From an uncultured Acidimicrobiales bacterium (GTDB lineage: Bacteria > Actinomycetota > Acidimicrobiia > Acidimicrobiales > SHLQ01): a stretch of 44,770 bases of DNA. The position numbers and the translations under genes were made by a program. The DNA lies in contig CALJDK010000131.1 in assembly GCA_938023735.1 (NCBI GenBank), forward strand, positions 1 through 44,770. The letters are read 5' to 3'. Within the stretch, counting starts at the first letter, position 1, and each line of letters starts with the position of its first letter. Below are positions 17,919 through 25,390 of the stretch, one piece after another. Below the pieces are notes generated by a model that worked only from the letters and a program-made list of their open reading frames with translations, made no database searches and was not told the origin of the DNA.

Positions 17919-17943
17919 CTTTCAGCAACGTGAAGAACGAAAG

Positions 17944-17972
17944 CTGAATAAGGTTCCAGGAACCCTATTCAG
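17944..17972. repeat. 29-bp near-perfect palindrome containing a REP-like core
   Basis: Arms 17944-17957 and 17959-17972 pair at 13 of 14 positions around one central base. The middle holds the 13-mer GGTTCCAGGAACC (17952-17964), also found near the transposase gene at 23168-23180. It lies between two genes and could also act as a weak bidirectional terminator, although no T-run follows. A second small inverted repeat (17917-17923 with 17939-17945) lies just before it. Confidence 0.7.
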
Positions 17973-18009
17973 TTTGCGGCGCTTCGATGGTGCGAAGATA
18001 GAGCCAACC

Positions 18010-18360
18010 ATGGCTTCGGAATTTTTGATTTGCGGCATCTCGGCAAGCTCGCTCGGGAAGCGCTTGGCGCCGCTGGGCGTGTCGGTTTTTGATCCGTCTG
18101 GAATTCATCAACGAATCCTCGCAGCCAATGACGCAAACGCCGATCCCTCGCGGCTTCTGGTGCCAATCATTCCAGGTTCGGTCTGGAGTCGGCTCTCTCA
18201 GATCGTCAGTAAGCAACGTGCGGGCTCGCTGCGCTGGGCGGTTGCGGCCGACGATCTCGACCATTTCGTGCCGGTCTGGGCCCACCTGATGCCGGCAGCC
18301 AAAGTCGTTTCGCTCACCGACATTGACGATGCGGTCACAACGGTCGGAGAACTGCTTTGA
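18010..18360 (+). CDS. Hypothetical protein
   Basis: A 116-residue protein that I do not recognise. The first part (FLICGISASSLGKRLAPLG) resembles a hydrophobic beta-strand followed by a helix, as in nucleotide- or substrate-binding folds. A Trp/Leu-rich middle (SVWSRLSQI) and a C-terminal DDLDHFVPVWAHLMP follow. No signal peptide or membrane span is seen. It starts at ATG 18010 without a clear ribosome-binding site. The stop overlaps the TTG of the next gene by 4 bases, so it is coupled to the coiled-coil gene and the large glycosyltransferase-like gene, and a role in the same glycan step is likely. Confidence 0.6.
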   Translation: MASEFLICGISASSLGKRLAPLGVSVFDPSGIHQRILAANDANADPSRLLVPIIPGSVWSRLSQIVSKQRAGSLRWAVAADDLDHFVPVWAHLMPAAKVVSLTDIDDAVTTVGELL

Positions 18361-18539
18361 CCGATGACCAACTCGCCCAGGCTCTTGCCGAAGCCGAGGC
18401 GCTTCGGGTCGAAGTTCGCGTGCTCCGAGCCAAGCTCGATGAGCTCGAACATCAGCATGGCCTTGCCCAAAAGCGCAAACAGCGTCGTATCGATTCGCTC
18501 ACCGAGCAGCTTCGGGAATTGGGGAATTCCGCGTTGTGA
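18357..18539 (+). CDS. Small coiled-coil protein
   Basis: A 60-residue protein, almost entirely predicted helix with a heptad-like pattern (LAQALAEAEALRVEVRVL, then KLDELEHQ), so a coiled coil is likely. It starts at TTG 18357 inside the previous stop (TTGA), and its own stop overlaps the GTG of the next gene (GTGA). This tight packing is the main evidence that it is real. It may be a dimerisation or adaptor subunit for its neighbours; no family is recognised. Confidence 0.55.
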   Translation: MTDDQLAQALAEAEALRVEVRVLRAKLDELEHQHGLAQKRKQRRIDSLTEQLRELGNSAL

Positions 18540-20638
18540 TAGCGGTGTTCGGCCGCGAGACGGCGTTAGATGCATCGCCGATTCCGGCAGAGCTTGCAGT
18601 TCAACTTGGCGACGCCGACGCCGCAGTCGTGCTCGATCCCTTATCGTTTCCTTTCGAGGCCCTTCCCGCCCAAGGTTGTCCAGCGTTGGTTCTGCGATTC
18701 GACTCCACGGTCGCCGATTCGCCCGAGGAGATCTGGCAACAGCTTGGTGAGGTCGTGCTGTCGAGCCTTACCGCTGACGAAATCGTCATCGGCAGTGATG
18801 AACTGCTGGCGCTGCTACACGACGGGCGAGCCTTTGGGGCCACGACAGGCCGGGCCGACAGTATCGATGCCGACGCCGTCATCGGGCTTGCCGAATCCAT
18901 CGATAACGACAAGGTCGTCACGCAGCGGTCAGCCCGCGAGCTCGTCCGGTCCGACGTGGCGGCAGCCGTGGCCGAGGTCCCCCGTGGCCGTCAGCCAGAG
19001 GCCGCCTGGGTCGATGGCGGCGCAAGTTTTCTTGCGTCGGAGTTGGCCGACTTGTCGGTTTCGGCCGAGCACTCGGCTATCGATATCGGCATCGTCAGTT
19101 TTGCCCTTGCCGCCCAGACCGCAGCGCAGCAGCGAACAACCATCACGACCCTCTGGAGCCACCTTCGGCCCGGCGGTTCACTACTCATCATCGACTCGGT
19201 ATCCGTGCCAGTCGAAGGCCTTCTTCAGACCATCGCCGACGCAACAAACCGTCAAGCAACCCTCGCCAACCTCACCACGAAAACACCAAAAAAAGATACG
19301 GTGTCTGAAAAAGTTACGGTGTCCGGGAATAGAGCGGATAGGTCCGATTTCGAATCTGCAAACCGCTCTATTCCAGGGGCTGGCCCATTGGCCTCCGGCC
19401 AATCCGCGCAGCCCCCTGGAACCGTATTCTGTTTGCGGGTGCGGAAACTTGGGGGAGTGGCCGCACTAGAGCGGGTCGAAGAGCCTCGCAATCAGCAGTC
19501 GGTGTTTGTGGTGGCCAACGACGTCGTGCCGGGCTTGGGCATGCCTACTGCGGCTCCAGGCTTGCGTGCGACCGGGTTCGTTGCCGGGCTCCGAGCCAAC
19601 GGTGTCGACGCAACTTTGGTGACGCCGGTAGGAAACCGGCCATCGCCTTGGCAGTCCGAAGTCCCGCCTCCTGCCCACGCCGATTCGGTGGTGGTTCGAC
19701 CCGTCGACCTTCGCTCGTTCTTCGAAACCCGAGCGCCAGCGACGGTCATTATCACCAACAGCAATGTCATCGACCACGTCGTCGATCTCGATGGCATCGA
19801 CATGGTGTTCGATCTGTTTGCTCCGAAGGTTCTCGAACTCGAGTGCAGCGTGCCACCCGCGCCCGTGGAGCAGGTCGACAAGCTTCGTGCTCGAAAGGCA
19901 TCCGCATTGCGCGCTGCTTCGGCATATGTGGTGAACGGCGACAAAAAGCGGCCCTACCTCAACCAGTGGCTTTCCGATGCAGGTGTCGATCCGGCTCAAG
20001 CCCGAGTCGTTGGGGCAAAGATGACGATAGAAGGCACCGAGTCGATGGCGCCCTCGAGCGGGCCGCTTCGGCTTGCGATCACCGGATATGTGCAGCGTTG
20101 GAGCCAGCCGGGATCCTGGCTCGGCGTGGTGGTAAGCAAACTCAACGCCGAGATGGTGTTGAGTACTGTGCTTGCCGCTCACTGGGGCGACCGGGGTCGA
20201 AACCAAACGCCCGAGTTCGACGTTCTTCGCGACAGTCCTTGGGTCCGAACAGTCCCGCCGCTCGAGTTCGAAGCATTCGCCAAGTTCCTTTCGAGCCAGC
20301 ACGTGGTGATCGATCTGTTCGACCCTACGGCCGAACGAGAACTTGCGATGGTGACCCGCACGGTGGTGGCGTTGGCAAGCGGAACCCCAGTTGTGCACCC
20401 GCCGTTCACCGAGGTTTCGCCGCTCATCGCCGAATACGACGCTGGCTGGCTTATCGATCCCGCCGGACTCGGTGATCTCGCAGATCTTCTCGACCACCTT
20501 GTTGCCACCCCCGAGGCGGTTGCAGCAAAGGCGCAGAACGCTCGTCGACTTTGGGCCGACCATTTCGCTCCCAAGGTCGCTACCGCCGAAATGGCTGACC
20601 TTCTTGTCGAACTCGAACAGGAACGGTCGCGTTCGTGA
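18536..20638 (+). CDS. Large probable glycosyltransferase with methyltransferase-like N-terminal region and in-frame palindromic insert
   Basis: A 700-residue protein in three parts. Residues about 1-250 end in SHLRPGGSLLIIDS, reminiscent of the last strands of a class I SAM methyltransferase, but no SAM-binding glycine loop is clear. Residues about 250-300 are encoded by an inserted palindromic element and have a low-complexity, Ser/Lys-rich composition unlike the flanks. Residues about 310-690 look like a GT-B glycosyltransferase: APGLRATGFVAGLRANG near the start, and DLFDPTAERELAMVTRT with SGTPVVHPPFTEVSPLI in the donor domain. It starts at GTG 18536, overlapping the upstream stop, and is followed after 10 bases by another glycosyltransferase. 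The precise activity is unknown. Confidence 0.6.
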   Translation: MIAVFGRETALDASPIPAELAVQLGDADAAVVLDPLSFPFEALPAQGCPALVLRFDSTVADSPEEIWQQLGEVVLSSLTADEIVIGSDELLALLHDGRAFGATTGRADSIDADAVIGLAESIDNDKVVTQRSARELVRSDVAAAVAEVPRGRQPEAAWVDGGASFLASELADLSVSAEHSAIDIGIVSFALAAQTAAQQRTTITTLWSHLRPGGSLLIIDSVSVPVEGLLQTIADATNRQATLANLTTKTPKKDTVSEKVTVSGNRADRSDFESANRSIPGAGPLASGQSAQPPGTVFCLRVRKLGGVAALERVEEPRNQQSVFVVANDVVPGLGMPTAAPGLRATGFVAGLRANGVDATLVTPVGNRPSPWQSEVPPPAHADSVVVRPVDLRSFFETRAPATVIITNSNVIDHVVDLDGIDMVFDLFAPKVLELECSVPPAPVEQVDKLRARKASALRAASAYVVNGDKKRPYLNQWLSDAGVDPAQARVVGAKMTIEGTESMAPSSGPLRLAITGYVQRWSQPGSWLGVVVSKLNAEMVLSTVLAAHWGDRGRNQTPEFDVLRDSPWVRTVPPLEFEAFAKFLSSQHVVIDLFDPTAERELAMVTRTVVALASGTPVVHPPFTEVSPLIAEYDAGWLIDPAGLGDLADLLDHLVATPEAVAAKAQNARRLWADHFAPKVATAEMADLLVELEQERSRS
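19294..19438. repeat. Palindromic element inserted in frame in a coding sequence
   Basis: It contains a perfect 12-bp inverted repeat (19326-19337 with 19363-19374) and an adjoining compound hairpin. The hairpin's outer arms are 19373-19382 and 19409-19419, with inner arms ATTGGCC (19387-19393) and GGCCAAT (19397-19403). Its right end (19418-19438) matches 17959-17979 at 19 of 21 positions. No stop codon arises in the host frame. The direct repeat ACGGTGTC lies near its left end. Confidence 0.65.
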
Positions 20639-20648
20639 GGGGGCGACG

Positions 20649-21677
20649 ATGAGTCTTGCCGGGCAGACGATTCATGTGGTGGCTCCGCACTTCAATATGC
20701 GCGGCGGCGTTATCAAGCTGCTCGACTACGCCGACCACCTTGTCGCATTTGGGGCCGAGGTAGCGGTGTACAGCGACGATATGGCCGAGCCCGGTTTGCC
20801 GTTGTTTAGCGTGCCCAGACTGGGCTCGATCACTGAGCGCATCTCGTTTCGGTCGCTTGCGGAACGGCCAACGCTTGCCTTGGACGACATCGTGCTGTTC
20901 ACCTGGCCGCGAGACTTCATCGAACTCGCCGCGTGGGCACCGGCCGGGTTCGACACCCGGCGCTTCGTACATCTCGTGCAAAGCACGCAGCATGCCAATG
21001 CGTCGTTCACCCGAGGGTACGGTCGCCGGCTTCTTCGCCAGCCAATCTCCCGGATCTCGGTCTCGGCCGAAGTCGCCGAGGCCACTGCGCCCTACCGGCC
21101 GCCGTCGTCGGGCAATCCAGATGGTGTGCCGCACGCGGTGGTCGACGAGGGCCACGACTGGCAATACTTCGCCGAGGACGCCGACGGCCGGACGCATTGG
21201 AACGGGCGGCCGCTGCGAGTTGGCTACACCACGTGGAAGAGCCCGCTCGGCGACGTTAACGCCGCCCGGCTAGCCGGGGCCCCAGAGTTTGAGTTTCGTC
21301 GGATCGGGGAGGTTGCCTCGTGGGCTGAGCTTCGCGAGCTCTACCGTTGGAGCGATCTTTTCCTCGGGTACCCGGCACCCGAAGAGGGCTTCTACATGGT
21401 TGGCTACGAGGCCATGGCGGCTGGAGCCATCGTTGCTCTGCCCGATGTCGGAGGCAACCGCAGCTACTGCAGGTTCGGAACCAACTGCATCCAAACCAGC
21501 TACAACGACCCGGCCTCCTATGCTGCGGCCATTTCCGAGACGCTCGAAATGACCGAAGACGCGGCGGCAGCCATACGCGCCGCGGCATTGGCCCAAGTCC
21601 GCCGCTTCGACCTGGCTACCGAGCGAGCTGCCGTCGGCGAGTTTTTTAGCAAAATCGCCGCGCTGCCCGCCCGGTAG
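20649..21677 (+). CDS. Glycosyltransferase (GT4-type)
   Basis: A 342-residue GT-B fold protein. The N-terminal half begins IHVVAPHFNMRGGVIKLLDYADHL, the usual acceptor-domain opening with a Gly-rich loop. The C-terminal half has LFLGYPAPEEGFYMVGYEAMAAGAIVALP, where E of EEGF and E of GYEAMA fit the donor-binding EX7E pattern. The start is ATG 20649, with GAGGGGGC just upstream overlapping the previous stop, so it is coupled to the preceding gene. It probably adds a sugar to the same glycan; the substrate is unknown. Confidence 0.82.
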   Translation: MSLAGQTIHVVAPHFNMRGGVIKLLDYADHLVAFGAEVAVYSDDMAEPGLPLFSVPRLGSITERISFRSLAERPTLALDDIVLFTWPRDFIELAAWAPAGFDTRRFVHLVQSTQHANASFTRGYGRRLLRQPISRISVSAEVAEATAPYRPPSSGNPDGVPHAVVDEGHDWQYFAEDADGRTHWNGRPLRVGYTTWKSPLGDVNAARLAGAPEFEFRRIGEVASWAELRELYRWSDLFLGYPAPEEGFYMVGYEAMAAGAIVALPDVGGNRSYCRFGTNCIQTSYNDPASYAAAISETLEMTEDAAAAIRAAALAQVRRFDLATERAAVGEFFSKIAALPAR

Positions 21678-21688
21678 TCTCACCCTCT

Positions 21689-23065
21689 ATGAACATGGCT
21701 ACCGGAATGAACGAATCCGCCATTGTGGTGGTTGGACTCGGGCCAGGTGACGAGAACCTGCTTACCGTCCAGACCGCCCGGCTTCTCGCCGAAGCCGAAG
21801 CTGACGGCCGGTTGATGCTGCGGACCCGCCGTCACCCGGCGGCGGCGGTTGTGCCCAACGCCCCCTCGTTCGACGATGTGTATGAACAGGCCGAATCGTT
21901 TTCGCAGGTGTACCAAACCATCGTCGATCGATTGGTCGAGTCGGCCAGTGTTGCCGGTGCCGCCGACACGGGTTCGGGCCCGCTTGTCTATGCAGTGCCG
22001 GGTTCGCCCAGCGTGGCCGAGCACACGGTCGAACTCCTGCTTGCCGACGAGCGGGTAGACGTTGCGGTTGTTCCGGCACTGTCGTTTGCAGACCTGGCGT
22101 GGACGCAGCTTGGTATCGACCCGCTCGCTCACGGGGTCCGGATCGTCGATGGTCGAGATTTCGCTGCGGCAGCAGCGGGGGAGCGGGGTCCGCTTCTTGT
22201 GGCGCAGTGCGATCAGCCACATGTATTGAGCGACATAAAACTGTCGGTCGATGTACCTCCCGGCAGCCATCTGGAAGTAACCGTCATTCAGCGGTTGGGT
22301 CTTCCCAACGAGTCGATTACCACCGTTGATTGGAACGATCTCGACCGGTCGATCGAACCCGATCACCTCACCTCACTATTCGTTCCACGACTCGCGGCTC
22401 CGGTCGCCGGCGAGATGGCCAACTTCGCCGAGCTCGTTGCCCGACTTCGGAAGGAGTGTCCCTGGGATTCGGCGCAGACGCATGAGTCGTTGCGTCGGCA
22501 TCTACTTGAGGAGGCTTATGAAGTTCTCGAGGCAATCGACGGTCTGGAGTCCGCCGACGCTGGCGGATTCGATGAAGACGAAGGCTATGAGTTACTCGAA
22601 GAGGAACTGGGCGATCTTCTTTTCCAGGTGTTCATTCACGCCGAATTAGCGGCTGAATCCGGCCGGTTCACGGTGGCCGATGTTGCTCGGGGAATCCACG
22701 ACAAGCTGTATCACCGCCATCCACACGTGTTCGGCGATGCGGCTGCGGACAACAACCCAACCGTCGATGAGTTGCTGGTCGATTGGGAAGCCCAGAAGAA
22801 GCTCGAGAAGTCCCGCGGTTCGGTGATGGATGGTATCCCGGCCGTGTTTCCGGCTCTTTTGCTGGCGTCCAAGGTGCAGAAGAAGGCCGAAGGTGCCGGT
22901 CATTCCGTCACCATCGCCGCCGACATCGAGGTAGCCGACGAGGAGTCCCTGGGAGCAGCATTGATGGCCCTAGTGGCGAAAGCCCGAACCCTAGACCTCG
23001 ATCCCGAGCAGGCCCTCCGGTCCGCAGCCAACAAGGCAATCGCCGACTTCAAAACCAAGGAGTAA
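21689..23065 (+). CDS. mazG: MazG-family nucleoside triphosphate pyrophosphohydrolase (YabN-like, two-domain)
   Basis: Residues about 10-220 resemble the tetrapyrrole methylase fold found in YabN-type proteins (VVVGLGPGDENLLTVQTARLL, YAVPGSPSVAEHTV). Residues about 240-455 are MazG: LVARLRKECPWDSAQTHESLRRHLLEEAYEVLEAI, then EELGDLLFQVFIHAELA with the EExxE/ExxD metal ligands, and HPHVFGD. MazG hydrolyses NTPs or damaged nucleotides to monophosphates. The ATG at 21689 is followed by in-frame ATGs at 21695 and 21707. TAGTCT ends 8 bases before 21689. mfd-mazG-eno is the conserved actinobacterial order, here separated by accessory genes. Confidence 0.92.
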   Translation: MNMATGMNESAIVVVGLGPGDENLLTVQTARLLAEAEADGRLMLRTRRHPAAAVVPNAPSFDDVYEQAESFSQVYQTIVDRLVESASVAGAADTGSGPLVYAVPGSPSVAEHTVELLLADERVDVAVVPALSFADLAWTQLGIDPLAHGVRIVDGRDFAAAAAGERGPLLVAQCDQPHVLSDIKLSVDVPPGSHLEVTVIQRLGLPNESITTVDWNDLDRSIEPDHLTSLFVPRLAAPVAGEMANFAELVARLRKECPWDSAQTHESLRRHLLEEAYEVLEAIDGLESADAGGFDEDEGYELLEEELGDLLFQVFIHAELAAESGRFTVADVARGIHDKLYHRHPHVFGDAAADNNPTVDELLVDWEAQKKLEKSRGSVMDGIPAVFPALLLASKVQKKAEGAGHSVTIAADIEVADEESLGAALMALVAKARTLDLDPEQALRSAANKAIADFKTKE

Positions 23066-23092
23066 GCCCATCAGGGGTCGTGCCACAAGCGT

Positions 23093-23180
23093 CGTGCCAG
23101 GCACCCAGAGCTCCAAAGGTACCTGGCACCAAACAGCCATTTGGTGCCAGGTACCTTTCGGCGCCTCGGTTCCAGGAACC
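23093..23180. repeat. REP-like repeat cluster upstream of the transposase gene
   Basis: Four copies of a 13-mer with consensus GGTNCCAGGNACC: 23093-23105, 23118-23130 (reverse), 23143-23155 and 23168-23180. The second and third form a perfect 19-bp hairpin (23115-23133 with 23140-23158, loop CAGCCA). It lies just after mazG. Confidence 0.85.
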
Positions 23181-23272
23181 TCTGAGCCGGTGGACCGGAC
23201 AGGTTTGTCATAGGTGGTCAGTAGCTTGGGATTTGACTTCCCCGAGGAACTGAATAACCGAAAGGACTTGCG

Positions 23273-23908
23273 ATGCCTCGGGCTCCTCGTCTTCTGTATC
23301 CTGGCGCTTGGTATCACGTGATGAACCGTGGTGCTTCTCGCCGACCAACCTTCATCAATCCCCAGGACCGGCTCCGATTCCTTGAGCTGACTGCTGAGAG
23401 TGTCGAACACTTCAACGCTGAAGTGCATGCGTATTGTTTGATGGGCAACCACTTTCATCTGCTCGTTCGGACCCCAGAGCCAAACCTCGACCGATTTATG
23501 CACCGTTTGTGCAGCAAGTACGTCAGGTCGTTCAACCAACGACATGACTTCGACGGGCCGCTTTGTCGCAGCAGATACAAGGCAATTCCGGTGCAGTCGG
23601 AGGACTATCTGGTGTCTCTGGGTCGCTATATCCATCGAAATCCTCTGGATCTTGGGGTCGATCACCTTGGCGACTACATGTGGTCGAGTTATCCGGCATA
23701 CCTGGGTCTAGTGCGACAACCCGGCTGGCTGTCGACCGGCTTACTCCTGAAGGCCGCCGGCGGTCGGGAAGGCCATGCTGCGTTCGTTGAGAGCAGGATG
23801 AAGACGGAAATCGATCTCCTCTATAGCGATGGCAAAGCGCCGATCGCGATCGGTACCCCAGGATTCGTCGCTCAATTCTCCGACGAGGTGGCCGCCATAG
23901 CGGACTAG
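23273..23908 (+). CDS. REP-associated tyrosine transposase (Y1/HUH, IS200-like)
   Basis: A 211-residue single-domain transposase of the RAYT group, which cuts and joins single-stranded DNA through a tyrosine-phosphate link and is associated with palindromic repeats. Visible are YPGAWYHVMNRG at the N-terminus, the metal-binding HUH motif in YCLMGNHFHLLVRTP (residues about 52-66), the candidate catalytic Tyr in CSKYVRSFNQRH (near residue 84) and YIHRNPLDL near 120-130. The start ATG has AAAGGA 7 bases upstream. Both flanks carry copies of the same 13-bp palindrome, as expected for such enzymes. It appears intact. Confidence 0.9.
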   Translation: MPRAPRLLYPGAWYHVMNRGASRRPTFINPQDRLRFLELTAESVEHFNAEVHAYCLMGNHFHLLVRTPEPNLDRFMHRLCSKYVRSFNQRHDFDGPLCRSRYKAIPVQSEDYLVSLGRYIHRNPLDLGVDHLGDYMWSSYPAYLGLVRQPGWLSTGLLLKAAGGREGHAAFVESRMKTEIDLLYSDGKAPIAIGTPGFVAQFSDEVAAIAD

Positions 23909-23929
23909 AAATTCGCTCAAATGAACAAA

Positions 23930-24070
23930 CGTACCTGGCACCAAATCACCCAAAAGGTGCCAGGTACCAAACCGGGCTTCGGTGCCAGGTACCCAGAGCC
24001 CGAAAGGTTCCAGGCACCGGATGGGGGTGAAGGTTCCAGGTACCGGAAGGGGGTAAAGGTTCCAGGCACC
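23930..24070. repeat. REP-like repeat cluster downstream of the transposase gene
   Basis: Six copies of the same 13-mer family: 23930-23942 (reverse), 23956-23968, 23981-23993, 24006-24018, 24032-24044 and 24058-24070. The first two form a perfect 12-bp hairpin (23931-23942 with 23956-23967). The last three are spaced exactly 26 bases apart with a GGGGGT-rich spacer. The tail ACCCAGAGC after 23989 also follows the first upstream copy. Confidence 0.85.
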
Positions 24071-24166
24071 GGGTCCGCCGGGTCCGTCGACCTTGTGGTT
24101 GTCGACTTCACGACCAGAGAAATTGACGCTCTTCAGCCAGTGGCTGTTCCTTTCGGTGGCGGGCTC

Positions 24167-24172
24167 TAGACT
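24167..24172 (+). promoter_or_regulatory. -10-like element for the second glycan operon
   Basis: TAGACT ends 6 bases before GTG 24179, the TAnnnT spacing expected for a leaderless transcript. No good -35 is seen. Confidence 0.35.
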
Positions 24173-24178
24173 CTTGAT

Positions 24179-25390
24179 GTGGCCGAAAACTCTGTGAGTA
24201 CCACTTCAGATAGCGATTCTGTGGCTACCACCTCAGACCTTGCTGCTGTGAGTTCCTCATCAGGTCCTGCTGCTGTGAGTTCCACATCAGATCCTGATGC
24301 GGTGAGTGCTCCGTCAGATCCTGATGCTGTGAGTGCGCCGTCAGACCCTGACGTTGTGAGTTCCACGTCCGACCTTGAGGTTGGGGCGGCGGCGGTTGTT
24401 CCGATTTCGATCTCGACTGTTACGCCGGTGTATCGAGGCGCTGAGCACCTTGGCCTTTTGGTTGAACGGCTCGATGAAGTCCGAACCGCCTACCGCAACG
24501 GTGACGCACCGATCGAGTTCATCGAATCGGTATTCGTCGACGACGGTTCCTCGGACGGATCCTCGGAAGTTCTCGAAAAGCTTGCCGCCACGTATCCCTG
24601 GATCACAGTGGTGACGCTGTCCCGCAACTTTGGGCAACATCCGGCCACCGTTGCTGGCATCCTTCACGCTGGCGGCGAATGGATCGTCACCCTCGACGAA
24701 GACCTGCAGCACGATCCCAACGAAGTCGAAACGCTGCTGCGGGTGGCCGCCGAAGGTCGACACGACCTGGTGTACGCAACCCCGTCAGGAACCAATCACT
24801 CCCGATCTCGAGGATGGTTCAGCAACACCTTCAAGCGTTTGCTCGTGAATCTGTCGGGCAACGAGAGCCTTGCCCAGGTGCAGAGCTTCCGTCTGGTTCG
24901 TGGCGACATCGCCCGCGGTGCCGCTGCTGCGGTTGACCACGAGACCTACCTCGACGTGGCCCTCAGCTGGTTCACCGATCGCGTGGGTTCCATCGAGATC
25001 GAGATGCACGACGAACGGTTCCAGCAAGAAGGTCAAAGCGGCTACGGCTTTCGCTCGCTCTTGAGCCACGCCCGGCGAGCCATTATTTCCAGCCAAGCCA
25101 AACTTCTTCGGCTCGCAGCCATCATCGGTCTGGTCTCGGTCCTCGTGGCCGCAGTACTGGCGGTTCGGGCAATCGTCGGGGTGGTGTTGGACGACGTGTC
25201 CAACGTTGCTCCTGGTTGGCCCTCGCTGTTCATGACGCTTCTGTTCTTTGGTGGCGTGCTCAGCACGTTGATGGTGGTGTTACTTGAGTACTCGGTGTCG
25301 GTGGCGCTGCATCTCAAGGGCAAGCCGGCGTTCTTTCCGGTCGATCGACGTCGAGACGCGCTGCTCCGCAACTACTTCAGCTCGAAGTGA
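24179..25390 (+). CDS. Membrane-anchored family 2 glycosyltransferase (DPM1/GtrB-like)
   Basis: A 403-residue protein predicted to transfer a sugar from a nucleotide donor to polyprenyl phosphate at the inner face of the membrane. Residues about 6-68 are a Ser/Asp-rich tail made of seven 9-residue repeats. The catalytic domain follows: STVTPVYRGAEHLGLLVERL, FVDDGSSDGSSEVLEKL (near residue 122), TLSRNFGQHPATVAGI, and TLDEDLQHDP (DxD-type metal site). Two hydrophobic segments near residues 310-340 and 350-385 fit the paired C-terminal helices of DPM/GtrB enzymes. The start is GTG 24179. It overlaps the next gene by 4 bases (GTGA). Confidence 0.85.
   Translation: MAENSVSTTSDSDSVATTSDLAAVSSSSGPAAVSSTSDPDAVSAPSDPDAVSAPSDPDVVSSTSDLEVGAAAVVPISISTVTPVYRGAEHLGLLVERLDEVRTAYRNGDAPIEFIESVFVDDGSSDGSSEVLEKLAATYPWITVVTLSRNFGQHPATVAGILHAGGEWIVTLDEDLQHDPNEVETLLRVAAEGRHDLVYATPSGTNHSRSRGWFSNTFKRLLVNLSGNESLAQVQSFRLVRGDIARGAAAAVDHETYLDVALSWFTDRVGSIEIEMHDERFQQEGQSGYGFRSLLSHARRAIISSQAKLLRLAAIIGLVSVLVAAVLAVRAIVGVVLDDVSNVAPGWPSLFMTLLFFGGVLSTLMVVLLEYSVSVALHLKGKPAFFPVDRRRDALLRNYFSSK
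24194..24382 (+). repeat. Seven 27-bp tandem repeats in the glycosyltransferase 5' end
   Basis: Seven consecutive 27-bp units, each starting GTG and encoding nine residues such as VSSTSDPDA or VSAPSDPDA. The first two are the most diverged. The unit length is a multiple of three, so copy-number change keeps the frame. Confidence 0.85.

Noticed and set aside
17917-17972. Rho-independent terminator after the PPIase gene
   Set aside because: The hairpin is strong but no T-run follows, and its core is shared with the REP-like family, so a repeat element explains it better.
19466-20563. Long minus-strand open frame opposite the large glycosyltransferase-like gene
   Set aside because: No recognisable domain, and the plus-strand reading is coupled to its neighbours by overlaps.
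24006-24070. Regular 26-bp ladder that could suggest a CRISPR array
   Set aside because: Only three units, spacer-like parts are similar to each other, the core is the same palindrome found elsewhere, and no cas genes are present.
24194-24382. Seven 27-bp repeats as a CRISPR-like array
   Set aside because: The units are directly adjacent without spacers and keep an open reading frame, so this is a coding minisatellite.
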